From contig JAILNW010000297.1 of assembly GCA_024691145.1 (NCBI GenBank), positions 1 through 21,796 on the forward strand: DNA of 21,796 nt, in the 5' to 3' direction. The notes beneath the pieces are model-generated. The model was not told the DNA's origin. It did not search any database and saw only the letters and a program-made list of their open reading frames with translations. The position numbers were made by a program, and so were the translations under genes. Shown here piece by piece: positions 1-7,623 of this stretch. Position 1 is the stretch's first letter. Every line of letters starts with the position of its first letter. Source of the stretch: Lachnospiraceae bacterium. GTDB lineage: Bacteria > Bacillota > Clostridia > Lachnospirales > Lachnospiraceae.

Positions 1-1762
1 CATCATTGAAACATGCTTTAATGTACTTATTACCATACAAATCAATTACTGCTTTATACTCATATCCTTTTCTTTCATCAGTTCTCTCCATCTTGACACC
101 AGGATCCTGTGTCCAATTGTTGTTGCCTAATTGATAATGAATATATGCTTCGTTGAATCCCTTGTAATAAATAATAACTCTGTCATTGCTATCACCATTA
201 TTATCATTTCCACCTGGATTAATAAATTGTTCCCATGGATCTTTCTGTGCTTTTACTTCTACCTGAATTGTATAGTCTCCAAGCAGTTTTGTTTCATCCT
301 CCAAAACACATTTTACTGAATAATTACCCTCATACTGAGGAGTCCATTGTGCCACACCATCTGTGGAAGCATTAATATCTTCTGATTTTTCACCATCTGA
401 TATTTCATAATGGCACTTAATATTATTAATACCTTCTGCTCCTGTAAATTCTGCAATAAGTGTTACAGTCGTGCCAGTTGTTATATCAGAATCTCCAGCA
501 TCTGTCTTAATACCAGTAATAGTTAATCCTCCTACATGAAAACCTTCGATGTCCTTTTTCTTCATGTTGTTTTTCTCATCTTTTACTTTGACATATAAAT
601 CATATGTTCCAGCCTTTTCAGGAATCCATGTAACAGATGACTCATATCCATAATTTTGAAGAATTATCTCTTTTCCAGCTTCATCAAAGTATCCAAAAGC
701 GTATGAATACTTAGGAGAACCTCCCTTTGCCATTGCTTCAATAACAACTTCATCTTTTGCCATAACATCCTCTGAAGGTGTAACAGTAAAGGACTCTAAC
801 TTCAAATCTCCTCCCGGAGTAGATACGCTATCTCCAATTTTTGCTACTGTACCATCATTAAAGCTATACTCACCAGCTTCAAACGTATAACAATTACCAC
901 CATTATTATCAATATTACCATGCCCATCATTAAATGTACAAATCATGTACTTCGACTTGCCCAAATCTACGCTAAATTCATGAGTATATCCATCTCTGTC
1001 TGTAGTTGTTAACTTTTCTTTAGTCCACTTTCCCTCACTTAACTTATACTCTATATTAGGCTCTTCAAATCCTTTATAATATATAACAATCCTGCCATTA
1101 CCTGTTGCAGTCAGATTCTTAGAAACTGCACAAATCAATATAATTAGCACCAGAAGAGCTGCCGCAAATGCAACAATTACTTTATTATTCTTAATCTTCT
1201 TTATTAAATCACTGCCCTGACCCTTAGCTGGCTGCTTATTATCCTCTTTTACGTTATTTTCTGCATTATTTTCTTGTAAATTCTTATCATCATTGGCATT
1301 GTTATTATTTCCATTATTATTAATGTTCTGTCTGTTATCCCTGAAATCCACAGTATCATCTGATGAATCAAATATATTCCTGTCCATATAATTATTACCA
1401 GATTCAAAACCTCTGCTTCCAAACATCTGATTATTCATATCAAATCTGTTTCTGGCTGAAAAAGGATCATTATCATTATTAAATCCTCCCCTGTTATCGA
1501 ATCCATTATTGAACCTGTCTGGCTCACGATTATTCATAAAGCCATTGTTGTTTCCAGGAGCATCAAAACCTCTATTATTATAATTATTCGACATATCAAA
1601 ATTATTCCTGTTATCAAAGCCGTTATAATTATTATTAAAATCTCTTCTTTCGAAGTCTCCTCTTACGTCAAAGTCCATTCTTTCAGAATAATTCCCTCTG
1701 CCTCTTATGTCCATGTTGTCAAAATCCCTGTTTCCTAAACCATCATTTCTGTAATTATCCAT
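1..1762 (-). CDS. Membrane-anchored surface protein with CBM25-like starch-binding and Ig-like modules (3' end outside window)
   Basis: The reading frame is open from the ATG at 1762 to the window edge (587 codons, no stop). Residues 1-180 are low complexity, rich in Asn, Asp, Arg, Gly and Phe, with recurring GFDNR/NNYNN-type runs. A Lys-rich stretch precedes a single membrane span at about 194-213, so the N-terminus should be cytoplasmic and the rest outside. Residues about 223-306 look like a family 25/26 starch-binding module (IVIYYKGF, GKWT, FNDGHG, DNNGGNCYTF). Two Ig-like units follow (about 319-405 and 409-499). The first has the WxPxxxGxY and VKVKD signature of 'triple tyrosine' (Y_Y_Y) repeats. 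A second CBM25-like module starts near 528 (VIIYYKGF, YIHYQL, NWTQDPG) and is cut by the edge at FND. The start is backed by AAGGGTGAT about 7 bases upstream. The upstream gene ends 17 bases away, so the two probably form an operon. A role in binding starch at the cell surface is inferred; no catalytic domain is visible. Confidence 0.85.
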   Translation of the reverse strand, partial: MDNYRNDGLGNRDFDNMDIRGRGNYSERMDFDVRGDFERRDFNNNYNGFDNRNNFDMSNNYNNRGFDAPGNNNGFMNNREPDRFNNGFDNRGGFNNDNDPFSARNRFDMNNQMFGSRGFESGNNYMDRNIFDSSDDTVDFRDNRQNINNNGNNNNANDDKNLQENNAENNVKEDNKQPAKGQGSDLIKKIKNNKVIVAFAAALLVLIILICAVSKNLTATGNGRIVIYYKGFEEPNIEYKLSEGKWTKEKLTTTDRDGYTHEFSVDLGKSKYMICTFNDGHGNIDNNGGNCYTFEAGEYSFNDGTVAKIGDSVSTPGGDLKLESFTVTPSEDVMAKDEVVIEAMAKGGSPKYSYAFGYFDEAGKEIILQNYGYESSVTWIPEKAGTYDLYVKVKDEKNNMKKKDIEGFHVGGLTITGIKTDAGDSDITTGTTVTLIAEFTGAEGINNIKCHYEISDGEKSEDINASTDGVAQWTPQYEGNYSVKCVLEDETKLLGDYTIQVEVKAQKDPWEQFINPGGNDNNGDSNDRVIIYYKGFNEAYIHYQLGNNNWTQDPGVKMERTDERKGYEYKAVIDLYGNKYIKACFND

Positions 1763-1779
1763 CTCAATATCACCCTTTT

Positions 1780-2604
1780 TTATAAATTGTGAAAAATATT
1801 ATAATCCAATTCAAATGTACCCTTTTCACACAGAATTGAAACCCAAAAAATCCCCAATAACATCATTGCAGTTATTGTAATAATTATCATTGTATTAATA
1901 AATATACCTTTGTCCATATAACTTCTCTCATCAACTACTACAGCTGAAATAACCATATACGGAAGATACATAATACACCATATAATTAGATTCACCACAC
2001 CAATTGTAACAAACAGCAACTTGCCAGGAATATTTATTCCAAATATTCTGCATGCTCCCATTAAAATTCTGTTGGCTGCATAATTATAGCCAAAAAACTT
2101 ATAATATACACTGCTCATAACTATATACTCATCACCTATAAGCATCTCCAGCCCCTGTATAACAAGTGGCAAAACAACATAAATAAGTATAATAGACACA
2201 AGCATGGTTCTTAATACAGTTCTTGTATTAAGACAATAGTTTTTTAAAAAACCTATAAACAACAATGTTATTACCGGTGCAGCTATAATATCCATAATAA
2301 TACTGCTGTTAAAAGGCAGCTTCTGTGATACACAAATCAGCATATATCTAATTGCAAATGTAGCAAGTAAAATACAGTTATACTTAATAACAAATTCTCC
2401 ATCGGCATAACTATTATCCCTGTCAAAGAACATACCCATCAGAACTTTGATAGAAAACAACATAACAACAACAGCTATAAATGCCAGTGATAAATATGCC
2501 AAATCACATATCTTACCTTTACCAAACATAGCTGTTACATAAACGCCTAACGGCAATCCTATTGAAATTATGCTATACCCTGTAAGACTTTTCTTATCAT
2601 ACAT
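1780..2604 (-). CDS. Polytopic membrane protein of unknown function
   Basis: I do not recognise the family. The 274-residue product is almost entirely hydrophobic, with about seven likely membrane spans (near residues 10-27, 36-58, 72-92, 103-121, 131-150, 197-225 and 234-258) and short charged loops such as DRDNSYADGE. No catalytic or transporter signature stands out. I chose the ATG at 2604 because GGGGGA lies 7-8 bases upstream. An in-frame TTG at 2628 has its purine-rich site only 3 bases away and is less likely. A promoter with an inverted repeat lies just upstream (2649-2681), and the starch-binding surface protein gene begins 17 bases downstream. The two are therefore probably co-transcribed, and this protein may help assemble or partner the surface protein, though that is only inference from position. 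Confidence 0.75.
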   Translation of the reverse strand: MYDKKSLTGYSIISIGLPLGVYVTAMFGKGKICDLAYLSLAFIAVVVMLFSIKVLMGMFFDRDNSYADGEFVIKYNCILLATFAIRYMLICVSQKLPFNSSIIMDIIAAPVITLLFIGFLKNYCLNTRTVLRTMLVSIILIYVVLPLVIQGLEMLIGDEYIVMSSVYYKFFGYNYAANRILMGACRIFGINIPGKLLFVTIGVVNLIIWCIMYLPYMVISAVVVDERSYMDKGIFINTMIIITITAMMLLGIFWVSILCEKGTFELDYNIFHNL

Positions 2605-2648
2605 ACACTTTCCCCCGATATATCCCAAATTCCCTTCACGTCATTTTT

Positions 2649-2681
2649 ATTATAACATACTGTATATAATTAAGTACAGTA
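2649..2681 (-). promoter_or_regulatory. Promoter with overlapping 24-bp inverted repeat (candidate operator)
   Basis: On the minus strand a perfect TATAAT sits at 2649-2654, about 45 bases before the ATG at 2604. Immediately upstream, 2658-2681 form an inverted repeat with 7-base arms (TACTGTA / TACAGTA) and a 10-base spacer that covers the -35 region. No good TTGACA-like -35 is present at the proper spacing, which would fit an activator-dependent or repressor-controlled promoter. The arms recall a LexA box, but the half-site spacing is wrong for the Escherichia coli type. Confidence 0.5.
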
Positions 2682-2696
2682 TTTTTTTATTAATAA

Positions 2697-2733
2697 TAAA
2701 AAAAGAGTGATTAATATATAATTAACCACTCTT
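2697..2733 (-). terminator. Rho-independent terminator after the DUF975-like gene
   Basis: On the minus strand the 13-base arms AAGAGTGGTTAAT and ATTAATCACTCTT pair with one G-U wobble around a TATAT loop and are followed by a run of T. It lies 16 bases past the stop at 2749 and separates this gene from the next, which has its own promoter. Confidence 0.85.
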
Positions 2734-2748
2734 AATAATGCTTATGGA

Positions 2749-3834
2749 TTACATAACATCTGGTGACTTGCTTTGTTCTTCAAGTTCAGCACTTAACTCA
2801 ACATATAATTCTGCATAAGTTGCTTCTTTATAAGGAGTTGTAAATGCCAAATCAAGCATAGGAATACAACAGCAAACAAGCAATGCTCCTAAAATTCTCC
2901 ATCCTATGAATGATAAATCTAAAACAAATATGTTCCATTTTTCTCCATTTGTTAAAGACTTAGTTTCATTAAATAAATCCCTTGTGCTAATGTTAGGATT
3001 ATCGCAAAGTATGTATGGTATCATTTTATACTGATAACTCTTAATAATTCCTGGGATCCATAATAATAATGTCCATAACATAAGTTTAATATCCATTATA
3101 AACATATTCTTTACTATATTTATGTAATTAGCATCACGAGAAAATGCCCAGAATAACATTGATAAGTTTGGCTGTTCCTCAGTTCCAGTAAGATATATCT
3201 TCTTTGCTCCAACTATAATAGGATTTACTAAGAAAATCTTAAAGAGAATTCCCAAACCACCAAAAATCAAAATCATAATTCCATAAACTGCCAATACTGC
3301 AACAATATCAGTTGGATCAATGCCTTGTTCTTCAAATGCATCTTCGAATATATTCTTAATATAATCTGCATTTATATCCTCTGATGCAGCATCAAAGATA
3401 ACATCTTCACCGTCAGACTCTGTAATTTCATCTTCTTCACTGTCATCTGACCAGTAGTCATCTGCATCTTCTTCACTGTCATCTGACCAGTAGTCATCCG
3501 CATCTTCTTCATAAGTTTCTTCTTCAGTTGCATCCTCTTCATAAGTGTCATAATCCTCATCACCCTGAAGAATATCGCCTAAATCCTCATCATCATCATA
3601 TTCTTCATCGTCATCATCATATTCAAAATTGTCAGTAGAATATGAATCCATCTCATCAATCATACCAACTAACGATGAAAAACTTGAAACCGTATTCATT
3701 GCACTTCTAATAGTTAAAGATATAGGTGTCTGTCCCGCAATATACATTAAAACTATACCTGCAATAACTGCTTCAAGATAGTATGTCTTGAATGCTTTTT
3801 TTGCCCTTTCCTTTAATTCACGCCTTGTCCACAT
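2749..3834 (-). CDS. DUF975-family membrane protein with acidic repeat insert
   Basis: The 361-residue product starts with the RRELKERAKKAFK amphipathic segment typical of DUF975 proteins, then a first membrane span (about 21-36). The second half carries family-like features: spans at 178-203 and 250-266, the LLWIPGIIKSYQYKMIPYIL stretch (257-276), DNPNIS, and a final hydrophobic segment near 308-330 followed by a TPYKEATYAELY tail. Unusually, residues about 61-145 between spans one and two are dominated by Asp and Glu and contain two tandem copies of a 12-residue unit (EEDADDYWSDDS). With a positive N-terminus inside, this insert should face outward. The molecular function of DUF975 is not known to me. 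AGGAAAG precedes the ATG, a good promoter lies upstream, and a terminator follows, so it is probably monocistronic. Confidence 0.85.
   Translation of the reverse strand: MWTRRELKERAKKAFKTYYLEAVIAGIVLMYIAGQTPISLTIRSAMNTVSSFSSLVGMIDEMDSYSTDNFEYDDDDEEYDDDEDLGDILQGDEDYDTYEEDATEEETYEEDADDYWSDDSEEDADDYWSDDSEEDEITESDGEDVIFDAASEDINADYIKNIFEDAFEEQGIDPTDIVAVLAVYGIMILIFGGLGILFKIFLVNPIIVGAKKIYLTGTEEQPNLSMLFWAFSRDANYINIVKNMFIMDIKLMLWTLLLWIPGIIKSYQYKMIPYILCDNPNISTRDLFNETKSLTNGEKWNIFVLDLSFIGWRILGALLVCCCIPMLDLAFTTPYKEATYAELYVELSAELEEQSKSPDVM
3429..3510 (-). repeat. 36-bp tandem repeat inside the DUF975-like gene
   Basis: Two 36-base units (3429-3464 and 3465-3500) differ at a single base, and a third unit begins but diverges after CATCTTCTTC at 3510. 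They encode the repeated acidic 12-residue unit, keep frame, and look like a recent in-frame duplication. Confidence 0.9.
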
Positions 3835-3912
3835 GTTCTTCTTTCCTTTCTATAATTAAACTTATACCTAAAATATCCGATTGCTAAAATAATTAACAAC
3901 CACCTACATACT

Positions 3913-3941
3913 ATTATGCACTGAAATAATAATCCTGGCAA
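3913..3941 (-). promoter_or_regulatory. Promoter of the DUF975-like gene
   Basis: On the minus strand, TTGCCA (3936-3941), a 17-base spacer and CATAAT (3913-3918) make a good vegetative promoter. It predicts a leader of about 70 bases before the ATG at 3834. The rest of the 194-base gap back to clpB holds no convincing gene, and I see no clear terminator for clpB, only a weak 5-bp hairpin near 3980. Confidence 0.65.
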
Positions 3942-4028
3942 GTACTTTGTCGTTTTTTTAATCAACTTCTAATAATTCATGATGATTATTTTCTCATCTT
4001 CTACCAGAACATATGGTACAAGGAATAT

Positions 4029-6608
4029 TTAATTTATACCAACAAGTTTATTATCATTAACTCCAATTGTTATAGTATCACCTATAGAAACATCACCCTT
4101 AATTATCATCTTTGCAATAAGTGTTTCCACATTCTTCTGAAGATATCTCTTAAGAGGTCTTGCTCCATATACAGAGTCATAAGCATTATCTGCTATAAAC
4201 TGTTTCGCTTCATTATCAAGTATGATACTTAACTGCTTATCCTTAAGTCGCTTATTAATATCAGTAATCATTAGATCAATAATATTTCCTATATTATCCT
4301 TTGTAAGTGGCTTAAATATAATAGTTTCATCAAGTCTGTTAATAAACTCTGGCCTGAAATGATTCTTAAGGTCTTTCATAACCATATCAACACTTGCTTC
4401 ACTAAGAACACCATCTTTATTAATGCCTTCAAGAATATACTCTGAACCAATGTTAGAAGTCATAATAATTATAGTGTTCTTAAAGTCAACGGTTCTTCCC
4501 TGGGAATCTGTAATACGTCCATCATCAAGTACCTGTAACAAAACATTAAATACTTCTGAATGTGCTTTTTCAACCTCATCAAAAAGTATAACAGAATATG
4601 GCTTTCTTCTTACAGCCTCTGTTAATTGTCCACCTTCTTCATATCCAACATATCCCGGAGGTGCTCCTATAAGTCTTGCCACTGAATGTTTCTCCATATA
4701 CTCGCTCATATCTATTCTTACTATATTCTGCTCATTATCAAACAGATACTCAGCAAGGGCTTTTGCAAGTTCAGTTTTACCAACACCAGTAGGACCAAGG
4801 AAAAGAAATGATCCAATAGGCTTTGACGGATCCTTTATTCCTGCCTTTGAACGAAGAATAGCCTCTGTAACTCTGCTTACTCCTTCATCCTGTCCAATAA
4901 CCCTCTTATGAAGCTGCTCTTCAAGATTCAGTACCTTGCTCTTTTCTCCTTCTGTAAGCTTATTAACAGGAATATTCGTCCACTTTGAAACAATAGTTGC
5001 GATATCTTCCTCAGATACATGATCATGTATCATCTTTTCACCCTTGTTTTTAGATGTTTCCTCATATTCTTTAATCATTCGTTCAAGTTCAGGCATCTTG
5101 CCATACTGAAGTTCTGCTGCTTTATTAAGGTCATAGTCCCTCTTTGCAATCTCGATAGAAGCCTTTACTTCCTCTAACTCTTCCTTTAACTTGCTAATCT
5201 TGTCAGCTTCACCCTTTTCTTCATCCCACCTTGCCTTTCCTTCAGCAAACTTTTCTCTAAGTACAGATAATTCCTTTAGTATCTCTTCATACCTTTCTTT
5301 GCTAAGATTATCCTTTTCCTTTTTTAGACCCGCCTCTTCAATCTCTAAAAGCATAATCTTTCTTTGCATATCATCAAGTTCTGCAGGCATTGAATTAAGC
5401 TCTGTTTTTATAAGTGCACAGGCTTCGTCCACAAGATCAATGGCCTTATCTGGCAAAAATCGCTCAGATATATATCTGTCAGAAAGCACAACTGCATTTA
5501 CAAGTGCAGCATCATTTATCTTAACTCCATGATAAACTTCATAACGTTCCTTTAATCCTCTCAGTATGGAAATTGCTTCCTCAACTGATGGCTGTTCCAC
5601 AAGTACAGGCTGAAATCTTCTTTCAAGAGCCTTGTCTTTCTCAATAAACTTTCTGTATTCATCAAGTGTAGTGGCACCTATACAATGAAGTTCACCTCTT
5701 GCTAACATTGGTTTAAGCATGTTACCGGCATCCATGGCACCTTCATTCTTTCCTGCTCCAACAATTGTATGTAACTCATCTATAAATAATATAATTCTTC
5801 CATCGCTTGCCTTTACCTCATCAAGCACAGCCTTAAGTCTCTCTTCAAACTCACCTCTGTACTTGGCTCCTGCAATAAGTGCACCCATATCAAGTGCCCA
5901 GAGTTTCTTATCTCTTATACCCTCAGGTACATCACCTCTTACAATTCTTTGTGCAAGTCCTTCAACAACTGCAGTTTTACCAACTCCAGGCTCACCTATA
6001 AGAACCGGATTATTCTTGGTCTTTCTTGAAAGAATTCGTATAACATTTCTTATCTCATTATCTCGTCCTATAACCGGATCCAGTTTCTGATTTCTTGCCC
6101 TTTCCACAAGGTCATAACCATATTTATTAAGAGTGTCATATGTATCCTCAGGGTTATCACTCACAACCTTCTGATTACCCCTTACACTTGACAAAGCCTG
6201 TAAAAATGCTTCTTTATTAACATTATTAACTCTGAATAATACTTTTATCTCCCTTGAAGGATTAGCTAACATGCTTAAAAAGAGATGTTCAACTGATACA
6301 TACTCATCTCCCATTGCCTTAGCCTCATTTTCAGCATATATAAGAACCTTATTAAGGTCGTCTCCTACATATATGGAGCCTCCTGAAACCTTAGTTCGCT
6401 TACTAAGAAGACTTTCAACCTGTTTAATAAAGTCTTCATTATCAATCCCCATCTTGGTAATCAGGCGACTAATAAGGCTCTCATCAATAGTTAACAGACT
6501 GTACAGAAGATGTTCCTGTGCCAGTTCCTGATGACTGTAATCATAGGCCAGCTTTTCGCAATTCTTAATAGCTTCAATTGATTTTTGTGTAAATTTTGAT
6601 ATATTCAT
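4029..6608 (-). CDS. clpB: ATP-dependent disaggregase ClpB (Hsp100)
   Basis: The 859-residue length is normal for ClpB, a hexameric cytoplasmic AAA+ machine that works with DnaK to pull proteins out of aggregates. Residues 1-140 form the double Clp-N domain. The first ATPase domain has Walker A GEPGVGKT (205-212) and Walker B LFIDELH (near 275). A charged coiled-coil M domain runs from about 400 to 525, which separates ClpB from ClpA and ClpC. The second ATPase domain has GPTGVGKT (near 600) and VILFDEVEKAH (near 667), and a typical C-terminal D2 small domain follows. No truncation or missing catalytic residue is visible. The ATG at 6608 is the first possible start because an in-frame TAA lies two codons upstream. 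Its Shine-Dalgarno site is weak. The gene has its own strong promoter and appears to be transcribed alone. Confidence 0.97.
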   Translation of the reverse strand: MNISKFTQKSIEAIKNCEKLAYDYSHQELAQEHLLYSLLTIDESLISRLITKMGIDNEDFIKQVESLLSKRTKVSGGSIYVGDDLNKVLIYAENEAKAMGDEYVSVEHLFLSMLANPSREIKVLFRVNNVNKEAFLQALSSVRGNQKVVSDNPEDTYDTLNKYGYDLVERARNQKLDPVIGRDNEIRNVIRILSRKTKNNPVLIGEPGVGKTAVVEGLAQRIVRGDVPEGIRDKKLWALDMGALIAGAKYRGEFEERLKAVLDEVKASDGRIILFIDELHTIVGAGKNEGAMDAGNMLKPMLARGELHCIGATTLDEYRKFIEKDKALERRFQPVLVEQPSVEEAISILRGLKERYEVYHGVKINDAALVNAVVLSDRYISERFLPDKAIDLVDEACALIKTELNSMPAELDDMQRKIMLLEIEEAGLKKEKDNLSKERYEEILKELSVLREKFAEGKARWDEEKGEADKISKLKEELEEVKASIEIAKRDYDLNKAAELQYGKMPELERMIKEYEETSKNKGEKMIHDHVSEEDIATIVSKWTNIPVNKLTEGEKSKVLNLEEQLHKRVIGQDEGVSRVTEAILRSKAGIKDPSKPIGSFLFLGPTGVGKTELAKALAEYLFDNEQNIVRIDMSEYMEKHSVARLIGAPPGYVGYEEGGQLTEAVRRKPYSVILFDEVEKAHSEVFNVLLQVLDDGRITDSQGRTVDFKNTIIIMTSNIGSEYILEGINKDGVLSEASVDMVMKDLKNHFRPEFINRLDETIIFKPLTKDNIGNIIDLMITDINKRLKDKQLSIILDNEAKQFIADNAYDSVYGARPLKRYLQKNVETLIAKMIIKGDVSIGDTITIGVNDNKLVGIN

Positions 6609-6634
6609 AATACTTTACCGCCGCTTATGTATCT

Positions 6635-6666
6635 GTTACTGCCTTACAAATAAGTACGACAGCAAC
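6635..6666 (-). promoter_or_regulatory. Hairpin in the clpB leader
   Basis: In the predicted clpB 5' leader, GTTGCTGTC and GGCAGTAAC pair over 9 bp (two G-U) around a 14-base loop that can add three more pairs. The hairpin ends about 26 bases before the ATG. Upstream of it, a strong GGAAAGGAG site precedes a TTG-initiated frame of nine codons (about 6668 down to 6639, ending in TAA) that would be read through the hairpin. A regulatory role is inferred only. Confidence 0.35.
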
Positions 6667-6694
6667 TTAAAGAGGCTCTCCTTTCCTCAAAATA

Positions 6695-6743
6695 TAGAAT
6701 GCTTGTTCTACAACTAATATAACACTAATTTTTAAAATGTCAA
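6695..6743 (-). promoter_or_regulatory. clpB promoter with inverted repeat at the predicted start of transcription
   Basis: TTGACA (6738-6743), a 16-base spacer and TATATT (6716-6721) form a near-consensus vegetative promoter. It begins only 6 bases after the stop of the spoIIQ-like gene. A short inverted repeat (TAGAA-N6-TTCTA, 6695-6710) covers the predicted start site. No CIRCE element (TTAGCACTC-N9-GAGTGCTAA) and no CtsR heptad repeat were seen. The leader would be about 100 bases. Confidence 0.7.
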
Positions 6744-6748
6744 TACCT

Positions 6749-7570
6749 TTATCTTAATAATTCTTTTGGATTAACAGGTAAAGAGTCCTTTGTAACCTTA
6801 AAAGACAAATGACTTCCTTCATCAGTATAATATCCTGTAGGTTCAGCAATTACACCAATAACATCGCCTTCTTCAACCATATCTCCTTCATTAACACATA
6901 TACCGTCAATCTGAGCATATGATACTACATAATTATCACCTATGTCAATTTCTACAATATTGCCATCCTCATAACTTTTTCCAACACTTTTAACAATTCC
7001 TCTATATGAAGCATTGACATTTTCACCTTTATCTGCCTTTATCATTATACAGTTATTTGTTTTAAATTGTCCCAGAGTTTCAAAATAAATCATCTTGTCC
7101 AAAGAAAAATCCTTAAGGATTTCGCCCTCCACAGGCCAGGCAAGTTTCGCCTCAGTATCAAAATGAAGTTGTTTTTCAGAGTCGTACACATTACCTGAGG
7201 TTTCTACAACCTCTTCATCTGTATCTTCATAATCCTCAAATACATCCTCATCTGTAACATTGTACGCATACTCCTCATAATCAGCTATGCCTGCGTCAAA
7301 TGAAGCTAATATGTCTGTTTCTTCAGTTTTTTCAGTAACGATATCATTTTCCTTAACATCTTCCTCAGATTTTTCCTCATATTCTTTATTATCAGCCACT
7401 TTGTAATTGGAAGACATATTGTTGTTTGCAAATTCCAGGTCCTTCTTTTCTTCATTAAGCTCCGCCAGTTTACCATCTGCTTTTTTAATACCTCCAATCG
7501 TATAGCTAAGCACAAAAATCATACAAATACATGTTGCAAGAGCAACATAAAAACCTTTTATATTTTTCAT
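6749..7570 (-). CDS. spoIIQ: SpoIIQ-like membrane protein with degenerate LytM (M23) domain
   Basis: In endospore formers SpoIIQ is made in the forespore and spans its membrane. It pairs with SpoIIIAH across the intermembrane space to drive engulfment and build the channel. This 273-residue protein has one N-terminal span (about 7-27), a charged Glu-rich linker (30-140) and a C-terminal LytM/M23 fold (about 145-270: LAWPVEGEI, VKSVGKSYEDG, GDMVEEGDVIG). The metal ligands are largely lost: the usual HxGID position reads NNCIMI (172-177), the YxHL position reads YAQI, and HLHFE reads HLSFK (H254 kept, second His replaced by Ser). It is therefore probably non-enzymatic, more so than a typical M23 peptidase. 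I prefer the ATG at 7570, six bases after AGGAGG; the ATG at 7576 directly abuts that site. It lies 53 bases after spoIID, the usual clostridial order. Confidence 0.85.
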   Translation of the reverse strand: MKNIKGFYVALATCICMIFVLSYTIGGIKKADGKLAELNEEKKDLEFANNNMSSNYKVADNKEYEEKSEEDVKENDIVTEKTEETDILASFDAGIADYEEYAYNVTDEDVFEDYEDTDEEVVETSGNVYDSEKQLHFDTEAKLAWPVEGEILKDFSLDKMIYFETLGQFKTNNCIMIKADKGENVNASYRGIVKSVGKSYEDGNIVEIDIGDNYVVSYAQIDGICVNEGDMVEEGDVIGVIAEPTGYYTDEGSHLSFKVTKDSLPVNPKELLR

Positions 7571-7623
7571 AGCCATCCTCCTAAAATAATAGATACCGAT
7601 AGCATTTCCAAATATATATAATA

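Noticed and set aside
131..319. A 62-codon plus-strand frame at the left end
   Set aside because: It is antisense to the long minus-strand surface-protein frame, which has continuous domains.
2658..2681. SOS (LexA) box
   Set aside because: The TACTGTA/TACAGTA arms resemble the E. coli box, but the CTG-N14-CAG spacing is four bases too long, and Firmicutes use a different SOS motif (GAAC-N4-GTTC).
3372..3563. A second minus-strand frame inside the DUF975-like gene encoding Met/Lys-rich repeats
   Set aside because: It is the shifted reading of the acidic tandem repeat and has no start signal of its own.
4423..6531. Several plus-strand open frames of 86-162 codons opposite clpB
   Set aside because: They are antisense to a strongly conserved ClpB frame, with Ser-rich low-quality translations and no ribosome sites.
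6749..7570. Active M23 cell-wall endopeptidase
   Set aside because: The fold is present but key metal ligands are replaced, and the position after spoIID points to SpoIIQ.
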